NCBI RefSeq assembly: GCF_001625445.1
Contig: NZ_LWHG01000011.1
Location: forward strand, 806,001 to 870,000
DNA from: Haladaptatus sp. R4
Lineage (GTDB): Archaea > Halobacteriota > Halobacteria > Halobacteriales > Haladaptataceae
Direction: 5' to 3'
Length of the DNA stretch: 64,000 nt
In this document: positions 36,647 through 44,511 of the stretch, piece by piece
Position numbering within the stretch: the first letter of the stretch is position 1
How the letters are laid out: the number at the start of each line of letters is the position of its first letter
Made by a program: the position numbers and the translations under genes
Notes under the pieces: generated by a model
What the model was told of the DNA's origin: nothing
Databases searched by the model: none
What the model saw: the letters and a program-made list of their open reading frames with translations, nothing else

Positions 36647-37462
36647 ATGTTTCCCGGCGCGTCTACTGACCGCGGACGAGCGGACTTCGTGGTGGTGGGT
36701 GCGCCGCTCGACGTATCCACCTCATTTCAGCCCGGTACACGGTTCGGTCCCGACGAAATCCGAAAGTACGCCCGAACCTTCGACGATTACGACCATCGAA
36801 CCGGGCAGTTCTTTTCCGAACTCGGCGTTCACGACCACGGCGACGTCTACGCGTGGGACGATGCCGAGGAGTATCTGGAGTACCTCGAAGGCGTCGTCAC
36901 CGACGTCGTCTGGGACGATGCGTGCCCGTTGCTTCTCGGTGGCGAACACACCATCACGGGGGCGGGTGTCAGCGCCACCGAGCCAAACGTGTTCGTCTGC
37001 CTCGACGCCCACCTCGACTTGCGTGAGGAGTACGACGGCAATCCCCTCAGCCACGCGACCGTCACTCGCCGCGTCCTCGACACCGTCGACGAAGCCGTAA
37101 TCATCGGCGCTCGAACCGGTAGCGAGGACGAATGGGAGCGCGCTGCGAAATCGGACGTGACCGTCGTCCCGCCCGAGGAGGCGGCCGACTGGGAACCGGA
37201 TTTCGACGGGGACGACAGCACGTACCTCAGCGTGGACATCGACGGTGCCGACCCCGCGTTCGCACCCGGCACCGGGACGATGGAACCGTTCGGTCTGTCT
37301 TCGCGGGAGATGCGCGACGTCGTCCGCGACGTCGCGCAAACGACGGACGTCGTCGGTTTCGACGTCGTCGAGGTCAACGACCGGGACGACGGCCAAGCCG
37401 CGACACTCGGCGGAAAATTATTGCGGGAGTTCGTGTTTTCGGCGGCGGAGCGTGGAGACTGA
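36647..37462 (+). CDS. speB: Agmatinase (ureohydrolase family)
   Basis: A 271-residue binuclear manganese ureohydrolase. The metal ligands are in LLLGGEHTITGAG (His), VCLDAHLDLREEYDG (Asp-x-His-x-Asp) and LSVDIDGADPAFAPGTG (Asp-x-Asp). It removes urea from agmatine, giving putrescine, or acts on an agmatine-modified lysine in the hypusine pathway. The gene begins directly after the aIF5A stop codon with no gap. A T5 run at 37485-37489 may terminate the operon. Confidence 0.92.
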   Translation: MFPGASTDRGRADFVVVGAPLDVSTSFQPGTRFGPDEIRKYARTFDDYDHRTGQFFSELGVHDHGDVYAWDDAEEYLEYLEGVVTDVVWDDACPLLLGGEHTITGAGVSATEPNVFVCLDAHLDLREEYDGNPLSHATVTRRVLDTVDEAVIIGARTGSEDEWERAAKSDVTVVPPEEAADWEPDFDGDDSTYLSVDIDGADPAFAPGTGTMEPFGLSSREMRDVVRDVAQTTDVVGFDVVEVNDRDDGQAATLGGKLLREFVFSAAERGD

Positions 37463-37512
37463 CGGGCGTTTTGACTGACGAACGTTTTTCCCAAAAAGCG
37501 AATGAGGCGCGG

Positions 37513-37605
37513 TTAGAGCGCGCGCCGTACTTTGCGCATGATACGTCGCCTGAATCGTCGTGGGATTCGTCGCCACGTAGCCATGGCCTTACGGAACTTG
37601 CTCAT
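37513..37605 (-). CDS. Candidate 30-residue Arg-rich small protein
   Basis: Too short for usual gene finders. ATG at 37605, TAA at 37513-37515. The peptide begins MSKFRKAMATWRRIPRRF and ends VRRAL, with about 12 Arg and 3 Lys and almost no acidic residues, which is remarkable in an acidic proteome. A strong Shine-Dalgarno GAGGTGA lies 6 nt before the ATG, matching the 16S 3' end. It may be an RNA- or DNA-binding peptide, an antimicrobial-like peptide, or a leader. It sits alone between agmatinase and the Nif3 gene, opposite strand. Confidence 0.45.
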   Translation of the reverse strand: MSKFRKAMATWRRIPRRFRRRIMRKVRRAL

Positions 37606-37776
37606 ATTCGTTCACCTCGGTATCGCTTTCCCCGAGACGGGGGAATGAACATCGCTCTCCCGCTGGCTTAACCGTGATGGCAGGTGAAACGGAAGGTCGG
37701 TCCGGACGGCGAAACGAAACTGGAATCGGACGTGCAAGCCGGGGCTTACAAACCGACGCCGACACGATACCCGTGC

Positions 37777-38547
37777 ATGAACCTCGCCGAACTCACCGAA
37801 CGGTACGACGACCGACTCCGAACCGACGACTTCGCCGACATCGACGCAAGCGCGAACGGGTTGCAAGTCGGGCCGAACGATCCGGAAGCCGTCGACGTCG
37901 AACGCGTCGCGTTCGCCGTCGATGCCGCCGAGCGGACCATCGAGGAAGCGGTGGAGCGGGACGCCGACGCGCTGGTCGTCCACCACGGACTCTCGTGGGG
38001 CGGCATCGAGCGCGTGACCGGACGCGACTACCGACGAATCGCGCCGCTCATCGAGAACGACGTAGCGCTGTACGTCTCCCATCTGCCGCTCGATTCGCAT
38101 CCAGAACTCGGCAACGCGGCAGGGGTTGCGGATCTGTTGGGACTCGAATCGCGCGAACCCTTCGGACGAACGGGACCGGAGCACATCGGCCAGCAGGGAC
38201 ACGGCGACTTAACACGGGTGGAAATCGGCGACCTGCTTTCGTCCGAACTCGACACGGGCGGGCGGGACGTCCAGCAGTTCGACTTCGGCCCCGAGGAGAT
38301 CGCACGCGTCGCCATCGTCACCGGAAGCGGCGTGGACTGGTTGGACGAGGCCGTCGAAGTCGGCGCGGACGCGCTGATCACCGGGGAAGGGAAGCAAAAG
38401 GTCTACCACGAAGCGCGTGAAGCGGGGCTGAACGTCTTCCTCGCGGGCCATTACGCGACGGAAACGTTCGGCGTGAAGTCGCTCGAATCGCTCGCCGAGG
38501 AGTGGGGGCTGACGACGACCTTCATCGACGCGCCGACCGGTCTGTGA
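37777..38547 (+). CDS. Nif3-like dinuclear metal-centre protein
   Basis: About 256 residues from the ATG at 37777 (MNLAELTERYDDRLR). Metal ligands are in ALVVHHGLSWGG (two His), LPLDSHPELGN (Asp and His), and the C-terminal ITGEGKQKVYHEAREAG and LAGHYATETFG. Proteins of this family (NIF3/YbgI/GTP cyclohydrolase I type 2) form toroidal hexamers. The activity in archaea is unproven. The frame runs upstream to 37684 without family similarity. Confidence 0.88.
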   Translation: MNLAELTERYDDRLRTDDFADIDASANGLQVGPNDPEAVDVERVAFAVDAAERTIEEAVERDADALVVHHGLSWGGIERVTGRDYRRIAPLIENDVALYVSHLPLDSHPELGNAAGVADLLGLESREPFGRTGPEHIGQQGHGDLTRVEIGDLLSSELDTGGRDVQQFDFGPEEIARVAIVTGSGVDWLDEAVEVGADALITGEGKQKVYHEAREAGLNVFLAGHYATETFGVKSLESLAEEWGLTTTFIDAPTGL

Positions 38548-38550
38548 GGG

Positions 38551-38832
38551 CTATCCTTCGACTCGGTACTCGTCGACCGCCGCTCTGATTTCTTCGGCCT
38601 TCACTCGACCGTGAGCGAGAAACGGGGCGATCACCGAAATCTGGTATCGTAACTTCGTGTTCGCCCCCGACACGTCGTCCGTCTCCGACAGGATTGCGAG
38701 GAGCATCCCGCTCGCGTTCCGGTACTCTATCGAGTCGTCGACCGTCTTCGAGCGAAGACCCTCGACGGACTCCATGATGTGCTCGTGTGCGTCCTCCTTT
38801 TCTATTTCGAGGTAAGCCGTCGCGAAGGTCAT
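38551..38832 (-). CDS. Small hypothetical protein
   Basis: 93 residues: MTFATAYLEIEKEDAHEHIM, then LRSKTVDDSIEYRNASGMLL and HGRVKAEEIRAAVDEYRV. Soluble, mostly helical, acidic. No family recognised. Codon use is normal for the genome. It converges with the Nif3 gene, with stops 4 nt apart, which argues for a real gene rather than a shadow, since no other frame here is convincing. Confidence 0.6.
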   Translation of the reverse strand: MTFATAYLEIEKEDAHEHIMESVEGLRSKTVDDSIEYRNASGMLLAILSETDDVSGANTKLRYQISVIAPFLAHGRVKAEEIRAAVDEYRVEG

Positions 38833-38976
38833 CTCCGAGCTAGTTGGTTCGGTACCGATGGATATAGTTCGGCCGGGCGACGCGGCAATCTCGTCTCCGA
38901 TGATCGCCGGATGTCGTACGACGGCACTTCGAGGTAAAACCGAGGTTTATCTGCCTTCGCGGGATACCCACATCGT

Positions 38977-39489
38977 ATGACGGTCTACGAAACCGACGTT
39001 CCCGGCGTCGGGAAGAAGTACGAGGTGGACACCGCCGATGGAACTCGGCTGGTAATCCTCCTGCACCACGACGGGAGACGTGAGATATATCTTCGCCCCG
39101 ACGACGACGCGGACAGCGAACGGCTGTTTTCGCTCACCGGGAAACAGGCCCGTCAGGTCGGATCGATCCTCGAAGGGGCCTACTTCCAACCCGTCGAATT
39201 GGAGGACGTAACCGTACCGCTCGGGGACGCCATCATCGAATGGGTCGACGTGCCAGCGGATTCCGACGTGGTCGGGAAAACGCTTCAGTCGCTGGGATTG
39301 CGTAATCGAACCGGCGTCTCCATTATCGCGATTCAACGGGGGAAAGAGACGGTCCCGAACCCCGGTCCGGAGGAGACGATTCGAGCGGACGACATCCTGG
39401 TTACGATCGGAACGCGGGAGGAACAGGCCTCCCTCGCTGGCCTCGTCGCTGCCGATCAGCCGATGGAACCCGACGACACGGGGTACTGA
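38977..39489 (+). CDS. Cation:proton antiporter regulatory subunit (RCK_C/TrkA-C, KhtT-like)
   Basis: A 170-residue cytoplasmic protein. The N-terminal part (YETDVPGVGKKYEVDTADG, ILLHHDGRREIYLR) is like KhtT and the C-terminal RCK_C domain has DSDVVGKTLQSLGLRNRTG, VSIIAIQRGKETVPNPGPEE and ADDILVTIGTREEQ. In KhtTU-type systems this subunit senses a nucleotide or ions and gates the antiporter. Its stop overlaps by one base the ATG of the transporter gene (TGATG at 39487-39491). Confidence 0.9.
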   Translation: MTVYETDVPGVGKKYEVDTADGTRLVILLHHDGRREIYLRPDDDADSERLFSLTGKQARQVGSILEGAYFQPVELEDVTVPLGDAIIEWVDVPADSDVVGKTLQSLGLRNRTGVSIIAIQRGKETVPNPGPEETIRADDILVTIGTREEQASLAGLVAADQPMEPDDTGY

Positions 39490-40706
39490 TGGCCGATGTA
39501 CTGCTCGTCGAAGTGGGTATCGCGCTGACGGCAATCGCCGTCGCGGGCGCAGTGGCCAATCGGATCAGTCTCTCCGTGATTCCGGCGTACATCGTCGTCG
39601 GCATTCTCATCGGACCACACGAACCGACCTCTCTCGGAGGAATCTCCCTCCAACTCGTCCAGAATCGGGAAGTCATCGACCTGCTCTCGGAACTCGGTAT
39701 CGTCTTCCTCCTGTTTTTCCTGGGATTGGAGTTCAGCATCGACCAGTTGCTCGGTGCACGAACTGAAATCGGGAAGATCGGTTTCGTGGATTTCGCCGTC
39801 AACTTCGGTCTCGGACTGGCGCTCGGCGTCCTGTTCGGTTGGTCGCCCCTCGAAACGCTGTTCCTCGCGGGTATCATCTACATCTCGTCGAGCGCCGTCA
39901 TCACGAAATCGTTGCTCGAAAACGGCTGGATCGCGAACCCGGAAAGCGGTCCAATTTTGGGGACTCTCGTCTTCGAGGACATCCTGATCGCGATCTATCT
40001 CGCGGTTCTGTCCGCAGTCGCCTTCGGCGGCGGGAGTATCACGAGCGCCATCGTTTCCATCGGAACTGCGTTCGGTTTTCTCGCCGTACTGACGGCCGTC
40101 GCGTGGTATGGGACGGGAGTCGTCGAACGGCTATTCTCGACCGAGTCGGACGAACAGTTCCTCTTGCGGATACTCGGGGTGACGGTGCTCATCGCGGGCT
40201 TCGCCCTCGTGAGCGGCGTCAGCGAAGCCGTCGCCGCGTTCTTCGTCGGAACGGCGTTCAGCCAGACGGGACACGTGGAACGAATCGAGCGAGTCGTCTC
40301 TCCCGCACGCGACCTCTTCGCCGCGGTGTTCTTCCTGTCCATCGGATTGACGACGGACGTCACGCTCCTTCGGGACGTCCTCGGACTGTTGCTGGCCGCC
40401 ATCGCACTTTCAGTCCTCGGCAAGATTCTCAGCGGTGTGGTTTCGGGACGAACCTACGGACTCTCGCCGACGCGTTCGGTTCGAGTTGGCTTGGGGATGG
40501 TTCCGAGAGGGGAGTTTTCTCTGATTATCGCAACGCTCGCGGGCGGTGTGGGCGGTGTCGCGTTCCAGTCCGTGCTTCCCGCGTTCACCGTCGGCTACGT
40601 GCTGTTCATGAGCATCATCGGAACCGTGCTGATTCAGCATGCGGACCGGGTCACCGGGGTACTGGTTCCGCTCGTCGCCCGCCTCTCGAAAGGTGCCGAT
40701 ACGTGA
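39489..40706 (+). CDS. Kef/KhtU-type cation:proton antiporter (CPA2)
   Basis: A 405-residue membrane protein with about 12-13 TMs: GPHEPTSLGGISLQL, FLLFFLGLEFSIDQLL, IYISSSAVITKSL, TLVFEDILIAIYLAVL (the acidic transport site), FFLSIGLTTDV and GLGMVPRGEFSLIIAT. The monovalent cation:proton antiporter-2 family exports K+ or Na+ in exchange for H+. No C-terminal RCK domain is fused. The separate subunit upstream supplies it. Relevant to K+ homeostasis in a salt-in halophile. Confidence 0.93.
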   Translation: MADVLLVEVGIALTAIAVAGAVANRISLSVIPAYIVVGILIGPHEPTSLGGISLQLVQNREVIDLLSELGIVFLLFFLGLEFSIDQLLGARTEIGKIGFVDFAVNFGLGLALGVLFGWSPLETLFLAGIIYISSSAVITKSLLENGWIANPESGPILGTLVFEDILIAIYLAVLSAVAFGGGSITSAIVSIGTAFGFLAVLTAVAWYGTGVVERLFSTESDEQFLLRILGVTVLIAGFALVSGVSEAVAAFFVGTAFSQTGHVERIERVVSPARDLFAAVFFLSIGLTTDVTLLRDVLGLLLAAIALSVLGKILSGVVSGRTYGLSPTRSVRVGLGMVPRGEFSLIIATLAGGVGGVAFQSVLPAFTVGYVLFMSIIGTVLIQHADRVTGVLVPLVARLSKGADT

Positions 40707-40728
40707 GACGGCCGTTCGCTGCTTGCGG

Positions 40729-41751
40729 TCACGCGGCCCGTTTTGCCGTAAGCGCCGCGAGCACGCTCCCCCCGATGAGGGTTGGAACCCAGTAGATCAG
40801 TCCGCGGAAAATGACGACCGCCGCGACGACGATCGCCGACTCGACGCTCGTCGCTGAAGCGAGGAGCGCGACGAGAACCGTTTCGATTCCCCCTGCACCA
40901 CCGGGGAGCGGAGTCACGCCAGCAATGGCGCTAATGGGAATCGCGAACAGCACGACGGAGAAGGAGACGCTCGTACCGATCGCGTAAAACGCCAGCCACA
41001 ACGCACCCGCCTGAAACAGCCACCCGGCACCGGAAAACCCGAGCGCGATGGCGAGTCGTGTCGGACTCGCGGCGACCTGTTCGATAGTGCCGACGAAGTG
41101 GGCGATTCGCTCCCGAATCGACTCCTGACTGGGGGCTGAAAAGCGGGGGACGTAACCCGCGACGCGGTCGAGGAGGCTAGCGGCCCCGGCCGAAATCCGT
41201 CGCTCGGCGGTCGCTCTGGAAGTCCACAGATAGTACCCCCCGCCGACGAGAACGACGCCGATTCCGCCGAGGAGGACGGCCGCGAACTTCAGACGCGACG
41301 AGAGCGTCAGTACGATGGCGTAGTAGCTGATCCCGACCGTTGCGAACACGAACGAGGGGACGAAGTTGAGGGTATCGACGCTGGCGATCGCCGCCAACCC
41401 GGTTTCGTATCTGGTCCCGGACGTCCGTGAGATGAGGTAGGCCGTGATCGGCTCACCGCCCGCTTGGCCGAACGGCGTCACGTTGTTCGAGAACGTCGCG
41501 CCCGAGAACAGGAAGAACGACCACGGGACGGACACCGAAACGTCCAACGTTCGGAGCACGGTTCGGAGCGATTGACTCCACGCGAACAACCAGCCAATCG
41601 TCGTCAACAACACCAGTCCGAGAACCGTTCGCCGTGCCTGTTCGAGCGCCGCGAGAACGGGGTCGATGTCGACGAACCAGAACAAGAGCGCGAAGACAGG
41701 AACGGTCAGAAGAAATCCGAAGAGGATTCTCCGCACGAGTGAACGATCCAT
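40729..41751 (-). CDS. UPF0104 / lysylphosphatidylglycerol synthase TM-region family (AglD/flippase-like)
   Basis: About 340 residues from MDRSLVRRILFGFLL (ATG at 41751). It has about eight TMs, with the family motifs FSGATFSNNVTPFGQAGGEP and VTPLPGGAGGIETVLVALL. Members are membrane proteins found beside glycosyltransferases and are thought to move or modify lipids. The substrate is unknown. It converges with the antiporter gene. Its upstream side faces the 22-bp repeat array and the HTH-10 gene. Confidence 0.88.
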   Translation of the reverse strand: MDRSLVRRILFGFLLTVPVFALLFWFVDIDPVLAALEQARRTVLGLVLLTTIGWLFAWSQSLRTVLRTLDVSVSVPWSFFLFSGATFSNNVTPFGQAGGEPITAYLISRTSGTRYETGLAAIASVDTLNFVPSFVFATVGISYYAIVLTLSSRLKFAAVLLGGIGVVLVGGGYYLWTSRATAERRISAGAASLLDRVAGYVPRFSAPSQESIRERIAHFVGTIEQVAASPTRLAIALGFSGAGWLFQAGALWLAFYAIGTSVSFSVVLFAIPISAIAGVTPLPGGAGGIETVLVALLASATSVESAIVVAAVVIFRGLIYWVPTLIGGSVLAALTAKRAA

Positions 41752-42317
41752 ACCTCCTGGGATGCAGGGGTCCAATATGACCCTTGTGGCATCCGATTGT
41801 CGATGACGGCGACGACCCCGAGGCGAGGTGCCCGAATCGCCCGCCGAACATTGTTGGCTGGTAACATCCTTCATTGACGCGGCGACGTATCTGTAACTAC
41901 TCATTCGGTCACCTACAACTACGTCCCGTGTCGTCTGCAACTACTGTCTCATTCGTCTACAACTACCTCGGTGATGGTACTGATTTTTCGAGATGTATCG
42001 TACGATTTCGTCCAAAGAGGAGGTATTAAAAGGGGGGAGTGCGAGGAAACGGACGTGTCCTGCGGGTTTCAACGGCCCATGAGGACCGCCGGAACTATCG
42101 AGGTCACGTTTCGGTCTCGCTGGACACGGGCCGTCGCCGACCGGCCCCGATAGCCGAACTTCGGTTACGGCTAATCGAAGCGCCGCTGGTGCCCGACCTC
42201 ACACCACGCGCGCCCTCGTGGCAGTCGGCAACACCGTTTCTCAGAGGACAACGGGCTACGAGTTCTCACTGTAACCAGAAGACGGAACCAGTTGCACGCC
42301 GTTACTACAGCACTCAA
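41752..42317. other. Divergent intergenic region between UPF0104 gene and HTH-10 gene
   Basis: 566 nt. Apart from the 22-bp repeat array it holds GAGGAGGTATTAAAAGG (about 42016-42032), a Shine-Dalgarno-like and TATA-like run. The frame of the HTH-10 gene can be extended to a GTG at 42039, but that extension is basic and unlike the family, so I leave it untranslated. Confidence 0.4.
41891..41978 (+). repeat. Four tandem 22-bp iterons with core TCTRCAACTAC
   Basis: The 11-bp core occurs at 41891 (TCTGTAACTAC), 41913 (CCTACAACTAC), 41935 (TCTGCAACTAC) and 41957 (TCTACAACTAC), exactly 22 bp apart each time. The spacers between are not conserved except for a partial CATTCG. A spacing of two helical turns puts all cores on one face of the DNA, as expected for cooperative binding of a regulator. 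It lies between divergently transcribed genes, one of which is an HTH-10 regulator that could bind it. Confidence 0.7.
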
Positions 42318-42977
42318 ATGAGCTTTATCGTCGAAATCGAAGTCCCCACCGATTCGTTTCCACTGGGGGAACTCGTTCAGCAGTATCCGGAGGCACGTAT
42401 CGAACTCGACCAACTGGTTCCCAGTGAGGATAGACTACTTCCGTTTTTCTGGATTCGGAACGTGAACCCGGACGAAATCGACGAGATAGAACTCGGGGCG
42501 CCGTCACTCGAATCGATCATCGTTCTAGACGACACCGGCGAAGCGCTACTCTGCCGAGCGGTCTGGAACAGAACGCGACCGGGATTCCATGATATCTTCA
42601 TGAACGAGCAGATGACGCTTCTCCGAGGGAGCGGGTCATCGGATGGGTGGTATTTCCAGTTTCGGTTTACTCACCACGCCGCCGCGAACCAGTTACGCGA
42701 AGACCTTACGACGCGCGAGATTCCCTTCGAGGTCATTCGTGTCTATTCGGTACGGGAGATGCGGGAACGACAGTACGACCTCACCTCCGACCAGTACGAA
42801 GCGCTAGTTGCAACACATCAGGCGGGGTTCTTCGAGACGCCACGTCGAGCGACGTTGGCGGAAGTCGCATGCACCCTCGACATCTCACCACAAGCACTGT
42901 CAACTCGATATCGACGTGGATTGAACTCGCTACTCGATACGACGCTCTACAAACTCGACGAGGACCAGCCCTCATAA
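42318..42977 (+). CDS. HTH-10 (bacterio-opsin activator family) transcriptional regulator
   Basis: About 219 residues from the ATG at 42318 (MSFIVEIEVPTDSFPLGEL). The N-terminal sensor domain resembles that at 941 (both have a RIxxxxLVP-type segment followed by LxPFFWxRN). The C-terminal HTH-10 has LTSDQYEALVATHQAGFFET and CTLDISPQALSTRYRRGLN. The promoter-proximal repeat array may be its operator or that of the divergent gene. 63 nt downstream is a HalOD1 gene on the same strand. Confidence 0.85.
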   Translation: MSFIVEIEVPTDSFPLGELVQQYPEARIELDQLVPSEDRLLPFFWIRNVNPDEIDEIELGAPSLESIIVLDDTGEALLCRAVWNRTRPGFHDIFMNEQMTLLRGSGSSDGWYFQFRFTHHAAANQLREDLTTREIPFEVIRVYSVREMRERQYDLTSDQYEALVATHQAGFFETPRRATLAEVACTLDISPQALSTRYRRGLNSLLDTTLYKLDEDQPS

Positions 42978-43040
42978 GAACATAAAGCCTCGAAGGTTTA
43001 AACCCGAATCCACCAACCGGTAACCGACTAACGGAACCAT

Positions 43041-43313
43041 GTGAAAGAACCATCGAATCCGGAAAACGTCAGCCAGTACGGTTCCCGTCTCGGGGGAGAT
43101 TCTCCGCCTCGTCCCTCCGAGGCCGTCATCGAAGCGGTTGCAGCGGTCGAAGAAATCCAACCGTGGGACCTCGAACCGCCGTTGTACGACACGCTCGACC
43201 CGGACGCGCTCGATTCGTTACTAACCGGCGTTTCGGCGCGGTCTCGACTCGAATTCGACTATCACGGGTACACCGTCGTCATCGAAGATGGCGGCACCGT
43301 GGTCATCGAGTAA
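43041..43313 (+). CDS. HalOD1 output-domain protein
   Basis: A 90-residue protein starting with GTG (VKEPSNPENVSQYG). The HalOD1 domain shows SEAVIEAVAAVEEIQPWDLEPPLYDTLDPDALDSL in outline, then LEFDYHGYTVVIEDGGTVVIE. This haloarchaeal domain is an output module of signal pathways, with unknown action. It is probably co-transcribed with the HTH-10 gene upstream. Confidence 0.8.
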   Translation: MKEPSNPENVSQYGSRLGGDSPPRPSEAVIEAVAAVEEIQPWDLEPPLYDTLDPDALDSLLTGVSARSRLEFDYHGYTVVIEDGGTVVIE

Positions 43314-43344
43314 CCGCGACGTACAAGCTAGCACACGGGTGAAC

Positions 43345-43470
43345 ATGACCGACCACGAGAAGCGCTCGTAGGGCAAACTCGAAAAGGCCGCGCGCAACGT
43401 CTCGGCGTACGTCGACGCGACGATTACGCTCACGCTGGTGGTCGCCGCCGCACGGGAACGGGTCGAGTAG
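43345..43470 (+). pseudogene. Small gene relic interrupted by an in-frame TAG
   Basis: ATG at 43345 opens MTDHEKRS, then TAG (43369-43371), then the same frame stays open for GKLEKAARNVSAYVDAT and LTLVVAAARERVE to a second TAG at 43468. The codon use after the first stop is normal for the genome and the start resembles small haloarchaeal proteins beginning MTDHE. It could be a gene just decayed by a nonsense mutation, a fragment of a longer lost gene, or a sequencing error. Confidence 0.4.
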
Positions 43471-43482
43471 AGCAGTCGAAAA

Positions 43483-43872
43483 TCAGTAGCGGGTGAACGT
43501 CCCGGACCCGACCTCGATTCGCACGAGCGTGTTCTCCGGGTAGGCGTCCGTATCGGCGCCGTATCGCGGATTGATCCGTTCGGCGGCTTTCATCACTTCC
43601 TCCTCGTCCTCGACCACCGCGGCCGTCCCTTGCATCGTGACCTTCCACTCGGCATCCCCGGCGGTGTCCTTCTGGATCGAGAGCGCGACGCGCGGGTTCG
43701 TTCGGATGTTCGCTAGCTTGCGCCCGCTCGTGAGGATCGAAACGATCCCGTCCTCGTAGTGGTACCAGACGGGTGCGACGTGCGGTCGGTCGTCCGAACA
43801 CGTCGCGAGGTGGGCCATCACGGACACCTCCGAGAGGAGCGTCTCGGCTTCGTCGGGGAGTACGTCTGCCAT
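43483..43872 (-). CDS. Pyridoxamine 5'-phosphate oxidase-like flavin/F420-binding protein
   Basis: A 129-residue split-barrel protein: LLSEVSVMAHLATCSDDRPH, VAPVWYHYEDGIVSILTSG, RKLANIRTNPRVALSI and VTMQGTAAVVEDEEEVMKA. The PPOX class binds FMN or F420 and reduces or oxidises varied compounds. The substrate is not known. Single gene. Confidence 0.87.
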   Translation of the reverse strand: MADVLPDEAETLLSEVSVMAHLATCSDDRPHVAPVWYHYEDGIVSILTSGRKLANIRTNPRVALSIQKDTAGDAEWKVTMQGTAAVVEDEEEVMKAAERINPRYGADTDAYPENTLVRIEVGSGTFTRY

Positions 43873-43995
43873 GGTTGAAAGGGAGGACGGAAGAAGAAAA
43901 TAACTTCCTGCCGAACGCTCCGGACGATTTCGCGCCGCAGTCCCCGATCACAGTGGCTCATCGGATCAGTGGCCCATCGGCTACACGATGTCGTT

Positions 43996-44313
43996 CTACA
44001 CGGGGTCGTCCGGGTCGTGGCGCGCTCGCATGCGCTCCGCCTCGTTCGCGTACCGTTCACGGGTCTCGGCGTCGGTGACGGGCGTCAGGCGCTCCGCTTC
44101 GACCGTGATGGCGGCCGTCACCTCCGGCCCCGGTCCCGACCCGAAGCGGTTGAACGCCCGCTCCTTTTGCAGGTATCGGGACCCGTCCGGCGTCGCGTAG
44201 ACGGTCACCAAGATGTGCGGCGAGTCCGCCGAGAACGTCCGTTCGACCATCCAGACCCGCTCGGTCCGCTGTTCCGACTCGGCGTGTTCCGATCCGGATT
44301 CGTCCGCGTGCAT
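43996..44313 (-). CDS. Small haloarchaeal hypothetical protein
   Basis: 105 residues: an acidic N-terminus (MHADESGSEHAESEQ), then RVWMVERTFSADSPHILVTV, YATPDGSRYLQKERAFNRFG, PEVTAAITVEAERLTPV and a helical end with RERYANEAERMRARHDPDDPV-type charge. It looks like a conserved small haloarchaeal protein of unknown function. The start could be further downstream. Confidence 0.6.
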   Translation of the reverse strand: MHADESGSEHAESEQRTERVWMVERTFSADSPHILVTVYATPDGSRYLQKERAFNRFGSGPGPEVTAAITVEAERLTPVTDAETRERYANEAERMRARHDPDDPV

Positions 44314-44511
44314 GGTCGAACGTTCGTCTCCCGCGGTCTTGTACGCCGGTCGTAGTTCCCGTCGCTTGAGAACAGATCGTTCGACGGAAACGCTCTTTTC
44401 CCCGGTGTCCCTATCGGCGGATGGCCGATGACGAGAACGGCGTTCCGAACCGGCGTGGCGGCCGGTGATGACGAACCCTATGAGTGCCGAGGCCGAACGA
44501 GTATCGACCGT

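Noticed and set aside
41891-41978. CRISPR array
   Set aside because: Only an 11-bp core is conserved and the period is 22 bp, too short for repeat plus spacer; no cas genes are near.
42039-42317. N-terminal extension of the HTH-10 gene from a GTG at 42039
   Set aside because: The extension is basic and unlike the family, whereas MSFIVEIEVPTDSFPLG at 42318 is the usual start.
43369-43371. TAG read as pyrrolysine
   Set aside because: No evidence of Pyl machinery in the window, the downstream segment is short, and TAG is used as a normal stop elsewhere (e.g. 890-892).
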